A DNA stretch of 13,204 nucleotides from Desulfobulbus sp. (GCA_028684915.1 JAQUEZ010000166.1:1-13204), one strand, 5' to 3'. Counted from the first letter of the stretch, positions 1 through 8,851 are shown. Numbers and translations: made by a program. Notes: generated from the letters alone by a model not told the origin.

Positions 1-188
1 TCGTTTTGCCTCTTGTTGCTCCTGGTAGTGTTGAGCATGGTTCATTTGAGCCTTTTCTTTTTGATATCATTGGGTATTTTCACAAATCCAATGTATCAGA
101 AAGCAAAGGGCTTTTCACGTTAAAATGTCATTATTTCAAGAGTTTGGCCGTTAATTTTCCCTTGGCTATGCCAACCCCGAAACTTGAG
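1..188. other. Sequence downstream of the integrase, no gene seen
   Basis: This stretch follows the integrase stop on the minus strand. It holds a small hairpin, TTGGC / GCCAA around TAT at 162-174, without a T run after it, and no tRNA or recognisable attachment core. Open frames here are short and lack ribosome sites. Confidence 0.5.
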
Positions 189-1664
189 TTAATACGATTT
201 GATCCATTTCAATGGCTCGCCGTAATCCAATTTTTCCAGGGCTTCCATAAGAACAACCACTTCGCTTGGCTTGATATAGACTTCCTCAGTGGTTGTCCTA
301 CGCCTGCCATCACCAGTCATATGGCCATCAAGCTCGGAAATCAGCATCGGCACCACGCCTGCCCGGTAAAGCATGGTTGAAAAAGTGTGTCTTAGACTAT
401 GAAAATCCTTGTTTCGAATATCGGTCAAATTGCATCTCCGACGGAACCGAGCCCACCATTTTGATACCGCCTGACCGTATCCGTCCCGTCCGTGGTCCAA
501 CTCAGGGAACAATTTCTCATGCCGCCCCTTTGAAAATTCAATGATACCCCACTCCCTCAACCTTGAATGGATGGGCACAATTCGCTCAGTGTATTCCTTC
601 TGCTTGGCGGTGATAAACCGGAAACACCAGACCCCATGAACTTGGCAGACATCTTTTCCATCCAAGCTTGCGATCTCATTCTGCCTTGCCCCGGTATATA
701 GGGCGATCAAAGGAACCCAGAATTTAAACGGTTGATCCGCTGCTGCTTGAAATTGAGCAGGGTTAAACAGGACCGCAAGATCATCACTCGTTAACATATC
801 CCTTCTTTCATTAGCCTTTTTGGCCTCTTTGATAGGTTTTCTCCGGTAGCAGTTCCTTGAAACATACTCCCTTTCTTCCGCCCAGTTGAGCATTGAGCAA
901 ACGCGCCGCATGTATTTGTTGATCGAAGAATCGCTCAATGTCTCCGATGGATTGGTGGCAATGATTTGCTCAATGGTGAGATCTTTATATTTTGGGTTTT
1001 TATTTACATGAGGGGGTAATTGTTTCAGGGTAGGCCGGAATAAATCGGCCGTTTCATGATCAAGGCCGGATAGCGGAAGATCACCGACAACGCGCAGGAG
1101 AATGTCGAAAATACGAATGTTTTCGTCCTTGGTTTTCGGCTGCCAACTTTTCTCGTCCATCTGGCATCGGCAGTATTTATCGATCAGTTCACTGAGGGGC
1201 ATTGAATACGGTTGCGGGACTGCGGGCAGTGGTGGAAGTGCTGGCAGTGAATGAGGCGTCGGCGTCGGCATGTTAATCTGCGGGCTGAACAGCTGCACGG
1301 TTATCGGTGGCGGTGGCGGCGCAACCGTGACATCGGCCATACAATTATGCCGGGTATCAGGTTTGTGGTCGCCATGTCCAAGGAGGGCTTCGTTTAGGTT
1401 GACCGATCCCCTGGTCAATAAGCGGATGCCATAGTTGAGGGAGTGGAAAAATTCCTTTCTACCGGCGATATCGGCCTGGAAAAGGGCCTCGGCATACACA
1501 GCAAGCCGTCGAGCCTTCCGGACGGCAAAAGTATAGTTGGTGGTTTTTAGTGAACGCTTGATTTCATGTTGGCCGAGGATGGGCTTGAGCTGGCGGGGTA
1601 TGGCCATTCGGAAATAATAGATTCCGAAACCATTGATGTGGAGGTAACTGGGAGGGGGGTGCAT
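189..1664 (-). CDS. Tyrosine recombinase / phage-type integrase
   Basis: Site-specific recombinase of 491 residues that would integrate or excise a mobile element through a covalent phosphotyrosine intermediate. Visible catalytic residues are Arg327 in TGARQNE, a Lys near 354-356, His422 and Arg425 in HSLRH, His448 in DGHM, and the nucleophile Tyr463 in EEVYIK: the complete set. The N-terminus (about 6-65, YLHINGFGIYYFR...) resembles the DUF6538-type domain found in front of many such integrases. Residues 115-157 form an unusual proline-rich linker (PPPPP, TPTPHS, ALPPLPAVPQP). A SAM-like core-binding domain probably covers 155-275, followed by the catalytic domain. The ATG start at 1664 has no Shine-Dalgarno sequence and follows directly on a 15-nt palindrome; the next Met (residue 20) would cut the N-terminal domain. 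It is the last gene on this strand, about 200 nt after jetD, probably with its own promoter. The class is certain; the element and target site are unknown. Confidence 0.95.
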   Translation of the reverse strand: MHPPPSYLHINGFGIYYFRMAIPRQLKPILGQHEIKRSLKTTNYTFAVRKARRLAVYAEALFQADIAGRKEFFHSLNYGIRLLTRGSVNLNEALLGHGDHKPDTRHNCMADVTVAPPPPPITVQLFSPQINMPTPTPHSLPALPPLPAVPQPYSMPLSELIDKYCRCQMDEKSWQPKTKDENIRIFDILLRVVGDLPLSGLDHETADLFRPTLKQLPPHVNKNPKYKDLTIEQIIATNPSETLSDSSINKYMRRVCSMLNWAEEREYVSRNCYRRKPIKEAKKANERRDMLTSDDLAVLFNPAQFQAAADQPFKFWVPLIALYTGARQNEIASLDGKDVCQVHGVWCFRFITAKQKEYTERIVPIHSRLREWGIIEFSKGRHEKLFPELDHGRDGYGQAVSKWWARFRRRCNLTDIRNKDFHSLRHTFSTMLYRAGVVPMLISELDGHMTGDGRRRTTTEEVYIKPSEVVVLMEALEKLDYGEPLKWIKSY

Positions 1665-1679
1665 AAAATACCGTATTTT
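1665..1679. promoter_or_regulatory. 15-nt palindrome abutting the integrase start codon
   Basis: Seven-base arms AAAATAC and GTATTTT flank one central C, giving a perfect inverted repeat ending exactly at the base before the integrase ATG. It occupies the place where a ribosome site would be and none is visible there. Occupancy by a dimeric regulator, or by the recombinase itself, could therefore control integrase expression. A degenerate copy lies at 1730-1744. The symmetry is seen directly; the operator role is inferred. Confidence 0.45.
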
Positions 1680-1710
1680 GTGGAGTTGGTTGTATTGATT
1701 TTCTTAATCA

Positions 1711-1760
1711 GTATAACTGCCATAACCACAAAGTACAGTATTTCAATTATATAGTTATAC
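1711..1760 (-). promoter_or_regulatory. Possible integrase promoter inside an 8-bp inverted repeat
   Basis: On the minus strand a perfect TATAAT (1746-1751) is a good -10 candidate for the integrase, giving a leader of roughly 75 nt. No convincing -35 is seen at 16-18 nt. The segment is bounded by a perfect 8-bp inverted repeat, GTATAACT at 1711-1718 and AGTTATAC at 1753-1760. Between the arms, 1730-1744 is a degenerate version of the palindrome at 1665-1679 (AAAGTAC-A-GTATTTC). This arrangement could be a promoter with operators, or recombinase-binding DNA. AT-rich sequence makes chance similarity possible. Confidence 0.3.
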
Positions 1761-1865
1761 ATCTTAACTAATGGGGCGTTTTTCAAAGACCTCAGGGTAT
1801 TCGCAAGGTCGGCTTGATCGGCAGTAGGTGATTAGCCTTTGGGCACGACTCCAAGACAATCAAGG

Positions 1866-3083
1866 TCACGTCCCCTGATCCGGGTGCCATTTTTCCTGTT
1901 CCAACCAACCCTGAGCAAATGTAAAGCGGAGTTCGTTTTCAAAGGGGAATCCCCCCGGGGTAAGCATTGCCATAGCTGCGCTTTTTTGTCGGTCTGTCAG
2001 GGGCAGGAGGTCTTGCTCGCATCGTTTGAGCGTCTCGATGTCGCAGCGGTACAATTGCAGAGGAAAGATTGCATGCAAAATTGAAGCGATACGAAGTCCA
2101 TTCGGATCGGAATCGCCCCAGTGGCGGCAGCGGGATGCCTGCGGAGCGAGCAGGCGATAAATGGTGCACACAGCGCTGTTGGGGAACCCGCCGGTAAAGA
2201 GAACGGCTTCCCCGGGCTGCTGGCGCACAAGCTGGCTGAAAGGCGCTTCGTTTTCACAGCAGAGGAGCTGGGGCGGATCGTTTTCCCGGCCCAGCCAGCG
2301 CATGGTTTCCACATCCATGAGGTTGGCCCAGTTCAGCGTTGCCGCTTCCCCCTTTTCGTGCAGTCTGTATATCCAGTCATATTCTCTGCCGTGTTTACTG
2401 TAGATCACAGGTCCGAACAGCACCGCATTGACCGTCAGCCGATCATGGTAGACATGAAAATTTTCCAGCAGTTGGCTCTCATTGTCACTGAGCTCTGCAT
2501 CCTGCGCATAGATTTTGAGCCAGCGAAGCAGCTGTGCTCGCTGCTCGCCCTGACGCAATACTTTGCTGTTGCCGAAAAATCGAGCGCCAAGCTCGGAAAC
2601 CGTGACAGGGGTGATGTTGTCGAGCAAGTGTTGTACGGTTTCGGCCAGCTGAAAACAACGTTGCGTGGTCTCGCTCTCTGAACCGGTGCGCACTCGTCTC
2701 AATTCTTCGGGATTCTCCTCTAGGTAACGGACAAGATTACGCAGTTGAGGAAAGGCAAGCTGCAGACGGTCGAGCATGGTCTTTTCCTGCTCGTCTTTGC
2801 TGGGTTGAGGCCTGTGCCTGAGCGGCATTCCGGTCGCCTCTCCGATTCGCTCCACCCAGAATGGTTCGGGGGCCTGCTGCAGGAGCCGGTCAAAATGGAG
2901 CCGGACCTCTTCATCCCGGCTGATCCGTATGGGGTCTACACCAAAGAAATTACGCAGTTGTTGCAGTTGATCATGCGCAAGCCCTGGGCCGACCTTCATT
3001 GCCCCGCGTAACTCTCCTTTTCTGGCATATCTACGCGAAATTTTTGTCAGGATGTTGATGAGAAATGAACTGTGTTCGGCCAT
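1866..3083 (-). CDS. jetD: Wadjet JetD / MksG-like TOPRIM nuclease subunit
   Basis: Nuclease subunit of a Wadjet (MksBEFG-type) plasmid-defence complex, 405 residues, a usual length. In studied Wadjets the JetABC motor recruits JetD, which cuts closed circular DNA. The C-terminal half carries TOPRIM marks: an acidic strand end LLCCENEAPF (Glu277/Glu279), the strand GEAVLFTGGFPNSAV (about 291-305), and HWGDSDPNGLRIA (about 321-333) with Asp324 and Asp326 as likely metal ligands, like the DUF2220/DUF2399 and Spo11/TopoVI-A proteins. The N-terminal half (about 1-220) would be the arm that contacts DNA or the SMC subunit; it is only weakly recognisable. The ATG shares one base with the jetC stop (TAATG), and GAGG lies 7 nt upstream within jetC, so translation is probably coupled. 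It is the last gene of the defence operon. Function is from family knowledge; Wadjet subtype not determined. Confidence 0.88.
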   Translation of the reverse strand: MAEHSSFLINILTKISRRYARKGELRGAMKVGPGLAHDQLQQLRNFFGVDPIRISRDEEVRLHFDRLLQQAPEPFWVERIGEATGMPLRHRPQPSKDEQEKTMLDRLQLAFPQLRNLVRYLEENPEELRRVRTGSESETTQRCFQLAETVQHLLDNITPVTVSELGARFFGNSKVLRQGEQRAQLLRWLKIYAQDAELSDNESQLLENFHVYHDRLTVNAVLFGPVIYSKHGREYDWIYRLHEKGEAATLNWANLMDVETMRWLGRENDPPQLLCCENEAPFSQLVRQQPGEAVLFTGGFPNSAVCTIYRLLAPQASRCRHWGDSDPNGLRIASILHAIFPLQLYRCDIETLKRCEQDLLPLTDRQKSAAMAMLTPGGFPFENELRFTFAQGWLEQEKWHPDQGT

Positions 3084-6000
3084 TACAGTTCCTCTCCGAA
3101 AGCAATGTCTTTTTCGTTTGCCGGCTGATCGAACAGCCCCATCTGCCGGTTGACCGGGTTGACCCAGTGAAAGGGGTACAGATGCACATCATATCGGGCA
3201 TCTTTCTTGACCAGGATGGTCGTCGAGTTGCGCACCTCCTGTCGAACCCCATCTTGGTCGGGCGAGGCAATGAAGAGCTGCAGATCAAGATCGGTGGCAA
3301 AACCGAGGATCTGGTCCCGCCGACCGGCATCAATGCCATAAAAGGCCTCGTCAAAAAGCAGGGTGTGCAACCGTATCTTCTTGCCGCGGTACATGAAGTG
3401 GGCAATGGTAAGAATAAGCAGGTAATTGGGCACCGCCTGCTCACCGCCGGAGCCCAGGCTCTTGTTGCGCCGATTGATCACCTGGCCCTCTTCGCCGACG
3501 GTGGAGACCAGCATTTCATAGTGGTACCAGTTGCGGTAATCAAGCTCTTCAGGGATGGTCCCCGGCTCGGTGGCGATAATGGCGTCCCGGTGATCCTCGA
3601 AAAATTGCTTCAGCTCGTTTTCGCCTGCCGGATCGAACGTGCTGATTTTTTTAATCATACTGATCAAGCGGTTAAATTCATCAACCGGGCGGATTTTGAA
3701 ACTGTAGCGTTGATTGCCAAAGGTCCTGTTCTGCAGCAGCGTATTGATTCGTTTGACCATGCTTTCCAGTTCTCCCACATGGCCGCGCAGATACTGCATA
3801 AGATCGGTCATGATGATTTTCTTGAACAGTTCCCGTGTCCGTTCATTCATCACTTCCTGCTGCTCATCGAGATTTCTGCTCTGCAAGTCGATGATGGTGG
3901 CAAGGGGCTGCTGGCGAAAGTCGTAGAGTTGATTGCGGCTCTCCTCGTAGAAAAAACGGAAAGCGCCCCCAAATTCGGGGTCGTTGAGCTCAATCCTGAC
4001 CTGTGTTGCTTCCTCGATAACCGCTTGATGGTGTAATGCGATCTCCTTCTCAATGGCCTCCCGGTTTTTAAACTGCTGCCCTTTCTTGGTTTTCAGGACA
4101 AAGTAGGCAGGGTCGGTACCGGGCTCCAGTGTTTCTTGTAACCTGTTTGCAACAGCTGCGAGCTGCTCGCCCCGCGTTTGGCGCTTGCAGCTCAGCGCTT
4201 CAATTGTCTGCTCCAATTGCTCTTTTGCCTTGTTTTTGCCGCCGATGCTCTGGTTGAGTGCATCCTTTTGCTGGCTGAGGTGGTGCTGCTCCTGCTTGAG
4301 CCTCTTGATCAGTTTCTCAAGCTGAATGAGCCCCTCTTTGTCGATGAGCTCTTTGAGTTCCGCTGCTCGCCGAGCAAGTACATCCACCTCCTGCCGTGCG
4401 TTGCGTTCTGACTGCTGCTGCCTTTCCAGGTGCGTGGTGAGAGCATCCAGGTCGCGGCTGGCATTGCGGGTTTCGGCAATACCCTGTTGCACCTGTGCAA
4501 GATTTTGTGTGACGAACTCCTTCATCTCTTGCAGGATGTTGTGGGTCTTGTTTAGGTCTTCGTGCTGCTTCTGCAGCGCTTTTTGTTCGCGTTCGCACTC
4601 CTGAATGGTGTTGTTCAGCAGATTGATCCGGTCGGCCAGCGCCTTGTTGCGGCTTTCAGCACCGATAAGACGGGCGGGCGATTGCAGCAGGGTCCGCTCA
4701 TGGCTACGGAAGGCAAGGACCGGTTTACCGGCCACCATGCTCACCGAGGGATGTCGGTCCGCGCTCTCCATTTCCATGGCCAGGGCCCGCAGGCAGTCTG
4801 GATCGGATTCGCGAAGATCAAAGCTATGGTGCATCCACTGGGGCAGTTCGCTGACAGCAGAAGAGGGCTGGCAGATCCGCAGGCCAGGAAAATCTGTGCA
4901 GTGTTCCCGGGCCCTGGAATAATCGGACGGGCGGAGCAGGAGGGCGGCCAGGATCTCTTCCCCGATACATTCCTCGATGGAGTTGCGTTGCTGCTGCTTC
5001 AGGGCGGGAGACCATTCCAGCCCCTGAAATAGAGGCCGGAAGGTGATCATGTTGTTCTTGAGCACCTGCTCGAAGGCCTCGAATCCAGCAACCTGGGGGA
5101 CCAGCTCCTGCCGTTTCTCCAGGTGTTCTATCTCCTGTCGATGCGCAAGGATGCGTTCCTTGTATTCGCGTAGGCCTTGTTGAAGAATGGTTTTTTCTTC
5201 AATTATTTTATGTAGATGATGGTCGCACTGGGCCAGTGTTGGTTGTGGCGAGGGCAAGACAAGCGCTTCCAAATCATTACACCTACTGATGGCGTCGATC
5301 TCGACTTGCAGCTCGCTTAGACTAAACGGCAGAACCGCACCACGGCGGGCCAGCTCCGGCTGAAGCCGTTTGAGGAGTTTGTCAAAACTATCCCGGGCTT
5401 TTCGAAGTTCGCGCTCGCTGTTTTTCAGCTGTGCCCGTAAGCCTTTGCCCTCTTCCTGTTCTCTGGCCAGTTTTTGTTGTTTCTGCTGCAACTCGGCCTG
5501 ACAGTGCTTTTCCTGAATGATTAGGCCGGCGCTGTCTTTGATCTGCAGGGTATGAAGCCGTCCTTCAACGTCCAGGCCGCGCCCTTCGAGTTCGATCAAT
5601 TGTTCCTGATACGCCTTGAGTTCCGCAATCGATTGATCAAGGTTCTCCCGGCAGCGCTGTTCTTCCTCCCGGGTTTGCTCAATGATGAAATGATGGAGCA
5701 GCCATTCATAGCGTAGTTCGCCCTGGCGTGATTCGGCAATCGAATCGATCTTGCTGCCCAGTCCATGGAGCCAGTCGAGTTTGCGTCTGAGGTCATCGAG
5801 CAGCGCCTGCGACTCATCAAGACTTTGCAGGGCAACAATAATCTGCTCAAAGATCGAACTGCGGGGCTCCGGCAGGAGTGATTTGAAGAGCTGGTGATAA
5901 TCCGCAGCTCCCGCTGAGATTTCCCGGTACGACTTGCCCATGGAGAGGAATCGACAAATATCGAGATAGCTCTCTTCTCCGCCGAAAAGACGATCGCCCA

Positions 6001-6538
6001 AATCTTTTCTGTAGGCGGTCTGATTGATGTAAAAGCCATGATTGCTTTCCAGCTGCTGCTTGAACTCCTGGCGGGAAGCGGGGCGGATTTGACCGTTTTC
6101 GGCAATGGTAAAGGGCAATTCTTCCAGGGTGCATTCCTTGATAAAACCCCAGAATCCAATCCGTTCATCCATGGCGGTTGCTGAGATCCCGATGCCGATG
6201 GAGAGTGGTTTGCCGTGACGCCTCGCAATTTCCAATGCTGCGTAGGTAATGGCACCGCCGGTGTTGAGAATGCCGGTGTCGATGTTGTAGCGAAGGACAA
6301 TACCCTGCGCTCTTCGTCCGTCCCGCTTAACGCCGCTCAATCTGGCGGCCGAATTCCACTCCATCTCTTTCCCAGCGGTGAGGATGTAGTGCACCGCATC
6401 AAGGATCGTTGTCTTGCCGCAGCCGTTGTCGCCAAGCAAAAAGAGGTGGCCGCCATTTTCCAGGTCTATGGTTTCATCAACAAAGTTGTGGAAGTTGAGC
6501 AGGCGGATGCGTTGTATCGAATAGGTGTCAGCTGTCAT
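3083..6538 (-). CDS. jetC: Wadjet JetC / MksB-like SMC ATPase
   Basis: SMC-type motor of the Wadjet system, which in studied examples extrudes DNA loops to sense small circles. The chosen start gives 1151 residues. The head is split as in all SMCs. At the N-terminus, IRLLNFHNFVDETIDL leads to Walker A GDNGCGKT (about 36-43). At the C-terminus lie the signature SLGSGGEQ (about 1027-1034), Walker B LLFDEAFYGID with the Asp-Glu pair at 1063-1064, and a switch-like SPDQDG. Between them are long Gln/Glu/Lys/Arg-rich coiled coils (roughly 285-480 and 625-800) around a globular middle near 485-620, the likely hinge. The ATG at 6538 is preceded by GAGGTG 4 nt away and overlaps the end of jetB by 11 nt. 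A longer frame from 6592 would overlap jetB by 65 nt and adds an unrelated-looking segment, so it is rejected. An SbcC/RecN-like role is less likely given the neighbours. Confidence 0.93.
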   Translation of the reverse strand: MTADTYSIQRIRLLNFHNFVDETIDLENGGHLFLLGDNGCGKTTILDAVHYILTAGKEMEWNSAARLSGVKRDGRRAQGIVLRYNIDTGILNTGGAITYAALEIARRHGKPLSIGIGISATAMDERIGFWGFIKECTLEELPFTIAENGQIRPASRQEFKQQLESNHGFYINQTAYRKDLGDRLFGGEESYLDICRFLSMGKSYREISAGAADYHQLFKSLLPEPRSSIFEQIIVALQSLDESQALLDDLRRKLDWLHGLGSKIDSIAESRQGELRYEWLLHHFIIEQTREEEQRCRENLDQSIAELKAYQEQLIELEGRGLDVEGRLHTLQIKDSAGLIIQEKHCQAELQQKQQKLAREQEEGKGLRAQLKNSERELRKARDSFDKLLKRLQPELARRGAVLPFSLSELQVEIDAISRCNDLEALVLPSPQPTLAQCDHHLHKIIEEKTILQQGLREYKERILAHRQEIEHLEKRQELVPQVAGFEAFEQVLKNNMITFRPLFQGLEWSPALKQQQRNSIEECIGEEILAALLLRPSDYSRAREHCTDFPGLRICQPSSAVSELPQWMHHSFDLRESDPDCLRALAMEMESADRHPSVSMVAGKPVLAFRSHERTLLQSPARLIGAESRNKALADRINLLNNTIQECEREQKALQKQHEDLNKTHNILQEMKEFVTQNLAQVQQGIAETRNASRDLDALTTHLERQQQSERNARQEVDVLARRAAELKELIDKEGLIQLEKLIKRLKQEQHHLSQQKDALNQSIGGKNKAKEQLEQTIEALSCKRQTRGEQLAAVANRLQETLEPGTDPAYFVLKTKKGQQFKNREAIEKEIALHHQAVIEEATQVRIELNDPEFGGAFRFFYEESRNQLYDFRQQPLATIIDLQSRNLDEQQEVMNERTRELFKKIIMTDLMQYLRGHVGELESMVKRINTLLQNRTFGNQRYSFKIRPVDEFNRLISMIKKISTFDPAGENELKQFFEDHRDAIIATEPGTIPEELDYRNWYHYEMLVSTVGEEGQVINRRNKSLGSGGEQAVPNYLLILTIAHFMYRGKKIRLHTLLFDEAFYGIDAGRRDQILGFATDLDLQLFIASPDQDGVRQEVRNSTTILVKKDARYDVHLYPFHWVNPVNRQMGLFDQPANEKDIAFGEEL

Positions 6539-7190
6539 CCCGCACCTCATCGATGACGGCAAGTTCCGGTATCGTCCGGGATAAAGCCGCACCGTTATAA
6601 TGATAGAGCGCGGGCATGGCCTCGTAAATTAGTTCTCCGGGGGAGGTCTGCAGGTCTTCGGGGGGAGAAATTTTCTTGAGGAAACGGTACTTTTCCAGTT
6701 CCGGGATTACTGGTTTCCAGATTTTTTCGCGCACCCGGTCCTGGCTGTATTCGGACTGCCTGGCCGGGAAGATCTCCACAAAACGTTTCTGGCTGTAGTC
6801 GAGGAGATCACCGAAGTGGAACCGGAGGTTGTGTCTATCTTCAACGGTCATGCCGTTTTCTTCCAACTGCTGTTCGAAAAATTCCAGGAGAATCATAAAG
6901 GCGATGCATTCGTCGCGCTTGGTAAAGGAAAAGAGAGACCTGTTGGCAGGGGTGATGGCCGTATTATGCCACTCCGCTTTGTAGAGCCGGGCGCATTTGG
7001 CGTCGAGTTGCAGCGTCCAGCCGTAAAACTGTTTGAAAAATTCGGCGAATTCAGAGCGATGCCTCCTGAGAAAGAGATAACTGTCGTGATCGTCGTCCAT
7101 ATAGAAATAGGGGCCTTCAAGCAGAATGTTGAGCACCTTGCGGACTCTGTCGCCATGACGCTGCAAGATGTTGGAGAGCACTATTTCCAT
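6528..7190 (-). CDS. jetB: Wadjet JetB / MksE-like KITE subunit
   Basis: Small accessory subunit between jetA and jetC, the position and size (about 220 residues) of MksE/JetB proteins. These form tandem winged-helix (KITE) dimers that bind the kleisin JetA. The opening, ILQRHGDRVRKVLNILLEGPYFYMDDD, followed by a region of alternating hydrophobic and charged residues with YLFLRRH, FFKQFYGWTL and ARLYK, fits a winged-helix fold. No catalytic motif is seen or expected. Identity rests mainly on gene order, length and general character. Start choice is open: the ATG at 7190 overlaps jetA by 10 nt but lacks a clear ribosome site, while an in-frame TTG at 7238 has GGAGGAG 11 nt upstream but would overlap jetA by 58 nt. 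The stop lies inside the start of jetC (11-nt overlap), so expression is tightly coupled. Confidence 0.8.
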   Translation of the reverse strand: MEIVLSNILQRHGDRVRKVLNILLEGPYFYMDDDHDSYLFLRRHRSEFAEFFKQFYGWTLQLDAKCARLYKAEWHNTAITPANRSLFSFTKRDECIAFMILLEFFEQQLEENGMTVEDRHNLRFHFGDLLDYSQKRFVEIFPARQSEYSQDRVREKIWKPVIPELEKYRFLKKISPPEDLQTSPGELIYEAMPALYHYNGAALSRTIPELAVIDEVRDDS

Positions 7191-8851
7191 GATTTTGCCG
7201 TCGATGAAAGGAGGGGGCTGATGATCAATTCCGGACAATGCAGTTGTTGCTCCTCCAGGAAAAGGAGGATGCGCTGCTCCTCGGGCGTGAGTGTGTAGTC
7301 TAACCGTGCAAGTCGTTTGCCGTCGGCCAGCAACCCTGCCCGGCTCAGTTCAATAATCTTGGTGAAGTCGTCAAAGCGGCTAATATGGGCACGGGAAAGG
7401 AGGCCTTGGCGGTTTTCCGCGTCAAAGGGGATGTTTTCCCGAATCCAGCGTTCAAGCAGGGTAAGGCGTGTCTCTTCCAAGGATTCGACGACCTTGCCCT
7501 GGCTTTTTTTCTTGCCGAGATAACGTTTGGGAAATTCGTTGTGCCGGGAAAGCCGCCTGCGCGGGACAGGCGGTTCTGCCTTTTCCTCCTTGTCCCAGTA
7601 GTTGGGATCAAAACAACACAGTGGCTGGCCAAGAAGGTCGTTCAGAAAGCCCGCCGTATCGGCCTGTTCATCTAGCGTGCCGATTTCTTCGATGCGGCAG
7701 CGGATATCCTGCAGCCTGTTGTTTTTTCGTTCAAGCTCACGCAGATGGCTACGGAGTTTCTGCCACACTTTCATGGAAGCGTTATTGATGCGTTGAAGGA
7801 GTTTATCCAGGCTGCCCTGTTCCTCAAAGAAAGTCTGCAGGTTCTCCGGAATGGCGGCAACATGGACCATCCTTCGTGATTGCAGAAGATTCGGCGTCCG
7901 TTGTCTCTCCGTTTCCATGATCCGGTGGCATTCAAGAATTTTGTTGGTGTTGCTTTCCTTTCTCAATCGTTCAAGCAGGGGAACGATCTCTCTGCGCAGG
8001 TTGAAGATCTGTTGGAGAAAATTGTCCACATAGGATTCGATTTCTCGAATCAGTTTGCGGACTTCCTCAATCTGGTAATGTTGCACCAGAAAAAAGAGCA
8101 GGCGGCCGTTCAGGTCGGCCAGATTGACCGAAATCTCCTGGCAGAGATCGCTAGTCTTGAAGAGCTGAAAGAGCACGCGACGAGCCGTATCCTCCTGTCC
8201 TTCTTCCTCCTCCTTGAACAGATGCAGAAGCCGCAACAATTCGCCAAGACTGCCCCTGCTCTCCCCCAAGAGGTCCCGGGTGTCGTTGCCCCGGCTTTGG
8301 ATGTCATCCAGATAACGCTGTTCAAGCCATTCTAAAAACGCGACCGCTTCATTTGTCAGTCGATAGCGGAACTTACGTTTCCGATTGTCGCGATAGCCCC
8401 GCAGTCGCTGCTTTTCTATTCGGAAGCTGATTAACTCCCAGTTTGTTAACTGTTCTATATCATATCGAAACTTAGTTTGAGTGTAGTCGTTGTCCAAAAG
8501 AGATTGTGGAGAAAAAATGCCCTGAAAAATGTCTTCATAGAGTGGTTCAAGCTCATAGTCGCGTTTGAACAGCAGCAAGCTGTACAGTATATTCAGGTAA
8601 TAGAAGGCCCGTTCCGAGGTAAGCAGTGCGCCAATGTGACTGTTTCGTCCAGAGAGGAGTATTGAAGAGCCATGCTGTTGAAAAAAGGATGCCCCATTAT
8701 TGTTGAGAAGATCTGGATGGTCAATGTGCTCCACTGCTTTTGTTCTCTTTATAATTTTAATCGTATCGACGGAAAAAACGGTTACTGGATAAGCCTGTAC
8801 GCAGTCCAGAGAATCAACTTTTTTAAAATCAGACTGGAACAAATTCCCCAA
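7181..8851 (-). CDS. jetA: Wadjet JetA / MksF-like kleisin subunit
   Basis: Predicted kleisin-like subunit that links the two SMC heads of the JetC dimer and binds JetB, up to 556 residues. A winged-helix-like N-terminal segment runs from about 79 to 180 (SERAFYYLNILYSLLLFKRDYE ... YDIEQLTNWELISFRIEKQRLRGYRDNRKRKFRYRLTNEAVAFLEWL), where a basic wing is followed by a recognition of end-of-domain LTNEA. A long helical, acidic middle (about 195-400) follows, then a basic stretch RRRLSRHNEFPKRYLGKKK (about 431-449) and a C-terminal helical or winged-helix part. No enzymatic motif. The full frame begins at a TTG (8851), 43 nt after mcrC, without a good ribosome site. The first 39 residues are AT-rich and not domain-like; a GTG at 8734 just before EHIDHPDLL, with AAGAGA upstream, is a credible alternative. 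Assigned from position, size and architecture. Confidence 0.8.
   Translation of the reverse strand: MGNLFQSDFKKVDSLDCVQAYPVTVFSVDTIKIIKRTKAVEHIDHPDLLNNNGASFFQQHGSSILLSGRNSHIGALLTSERAFYYLNILYSLLLFKRDYELEPLYEDIFQGIFSPQSLLDNDYTQTKFRYDIEQLTNWELISFRIEKQRLRGYRDNRKRKFRYRLTNEAVAFLEWLEQRYLDDIQSRGNDTRDLLGESRGSLGELLRLLHLFKEEEEGQEDTARRVLFQLFKTSDLCQEISVNLADLNGRLLFFLVQHYQIEEVRKLIREIESYVDNFLQQIFNLRREIVPLLERLRKESNTNKILECHRIMETERQRTPNLLQSRRMVHVAAIPENLQTFFEEQGSLDKLLQRINNASMKVWQKLRSHLRELERKNNRLQDIRCRIEEIGTLDEQADTAGFLNDLLGQPLCCFDPNYWDKEEKAEPPVPRRRLSRHNEFPKRYLGKKKSQGKVVESLEETRLTLLERWIRENIPFDAENRQGLLSRAHISRFDDFTKIIELSRAGLLADGKRLARLDYTLTPEEQRILLFLEEQQLHCPELIISPLLSSTAKSWK

Noticed and set aside
162..174. Terminator after the integrase
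   Set aside because: The 5-bp stem is followed by GGGAAAATT on the minus strand, not a T run.
1780..1865. Terminator after jetD
   Set aside because: Only a 5-bp GACCT / AGGTC stem with a 13-nt loop and TTTG after it is visible; too weak to call.
2121..2681. 186-codon plus-strand open frame
   Set aside because: Antisense to jetD and overlapping its TOPRIM-coding part; no ribosome site or recognisable domain.
3065..4036. 323-codon plus-strand open frame
   Set aside because: It lies wholly antisense to the SMC gene jetC, which has complete head motifs and coiled coils in its own frame; no family features in the plus-strand product.
6539..6592. Upstream extension of jetC
   Set aside because: It would overlap jetB by 65 nt and adds 18 residues without SMC character, whereas the ATG at 6538 has GAGGTG at good spacing.
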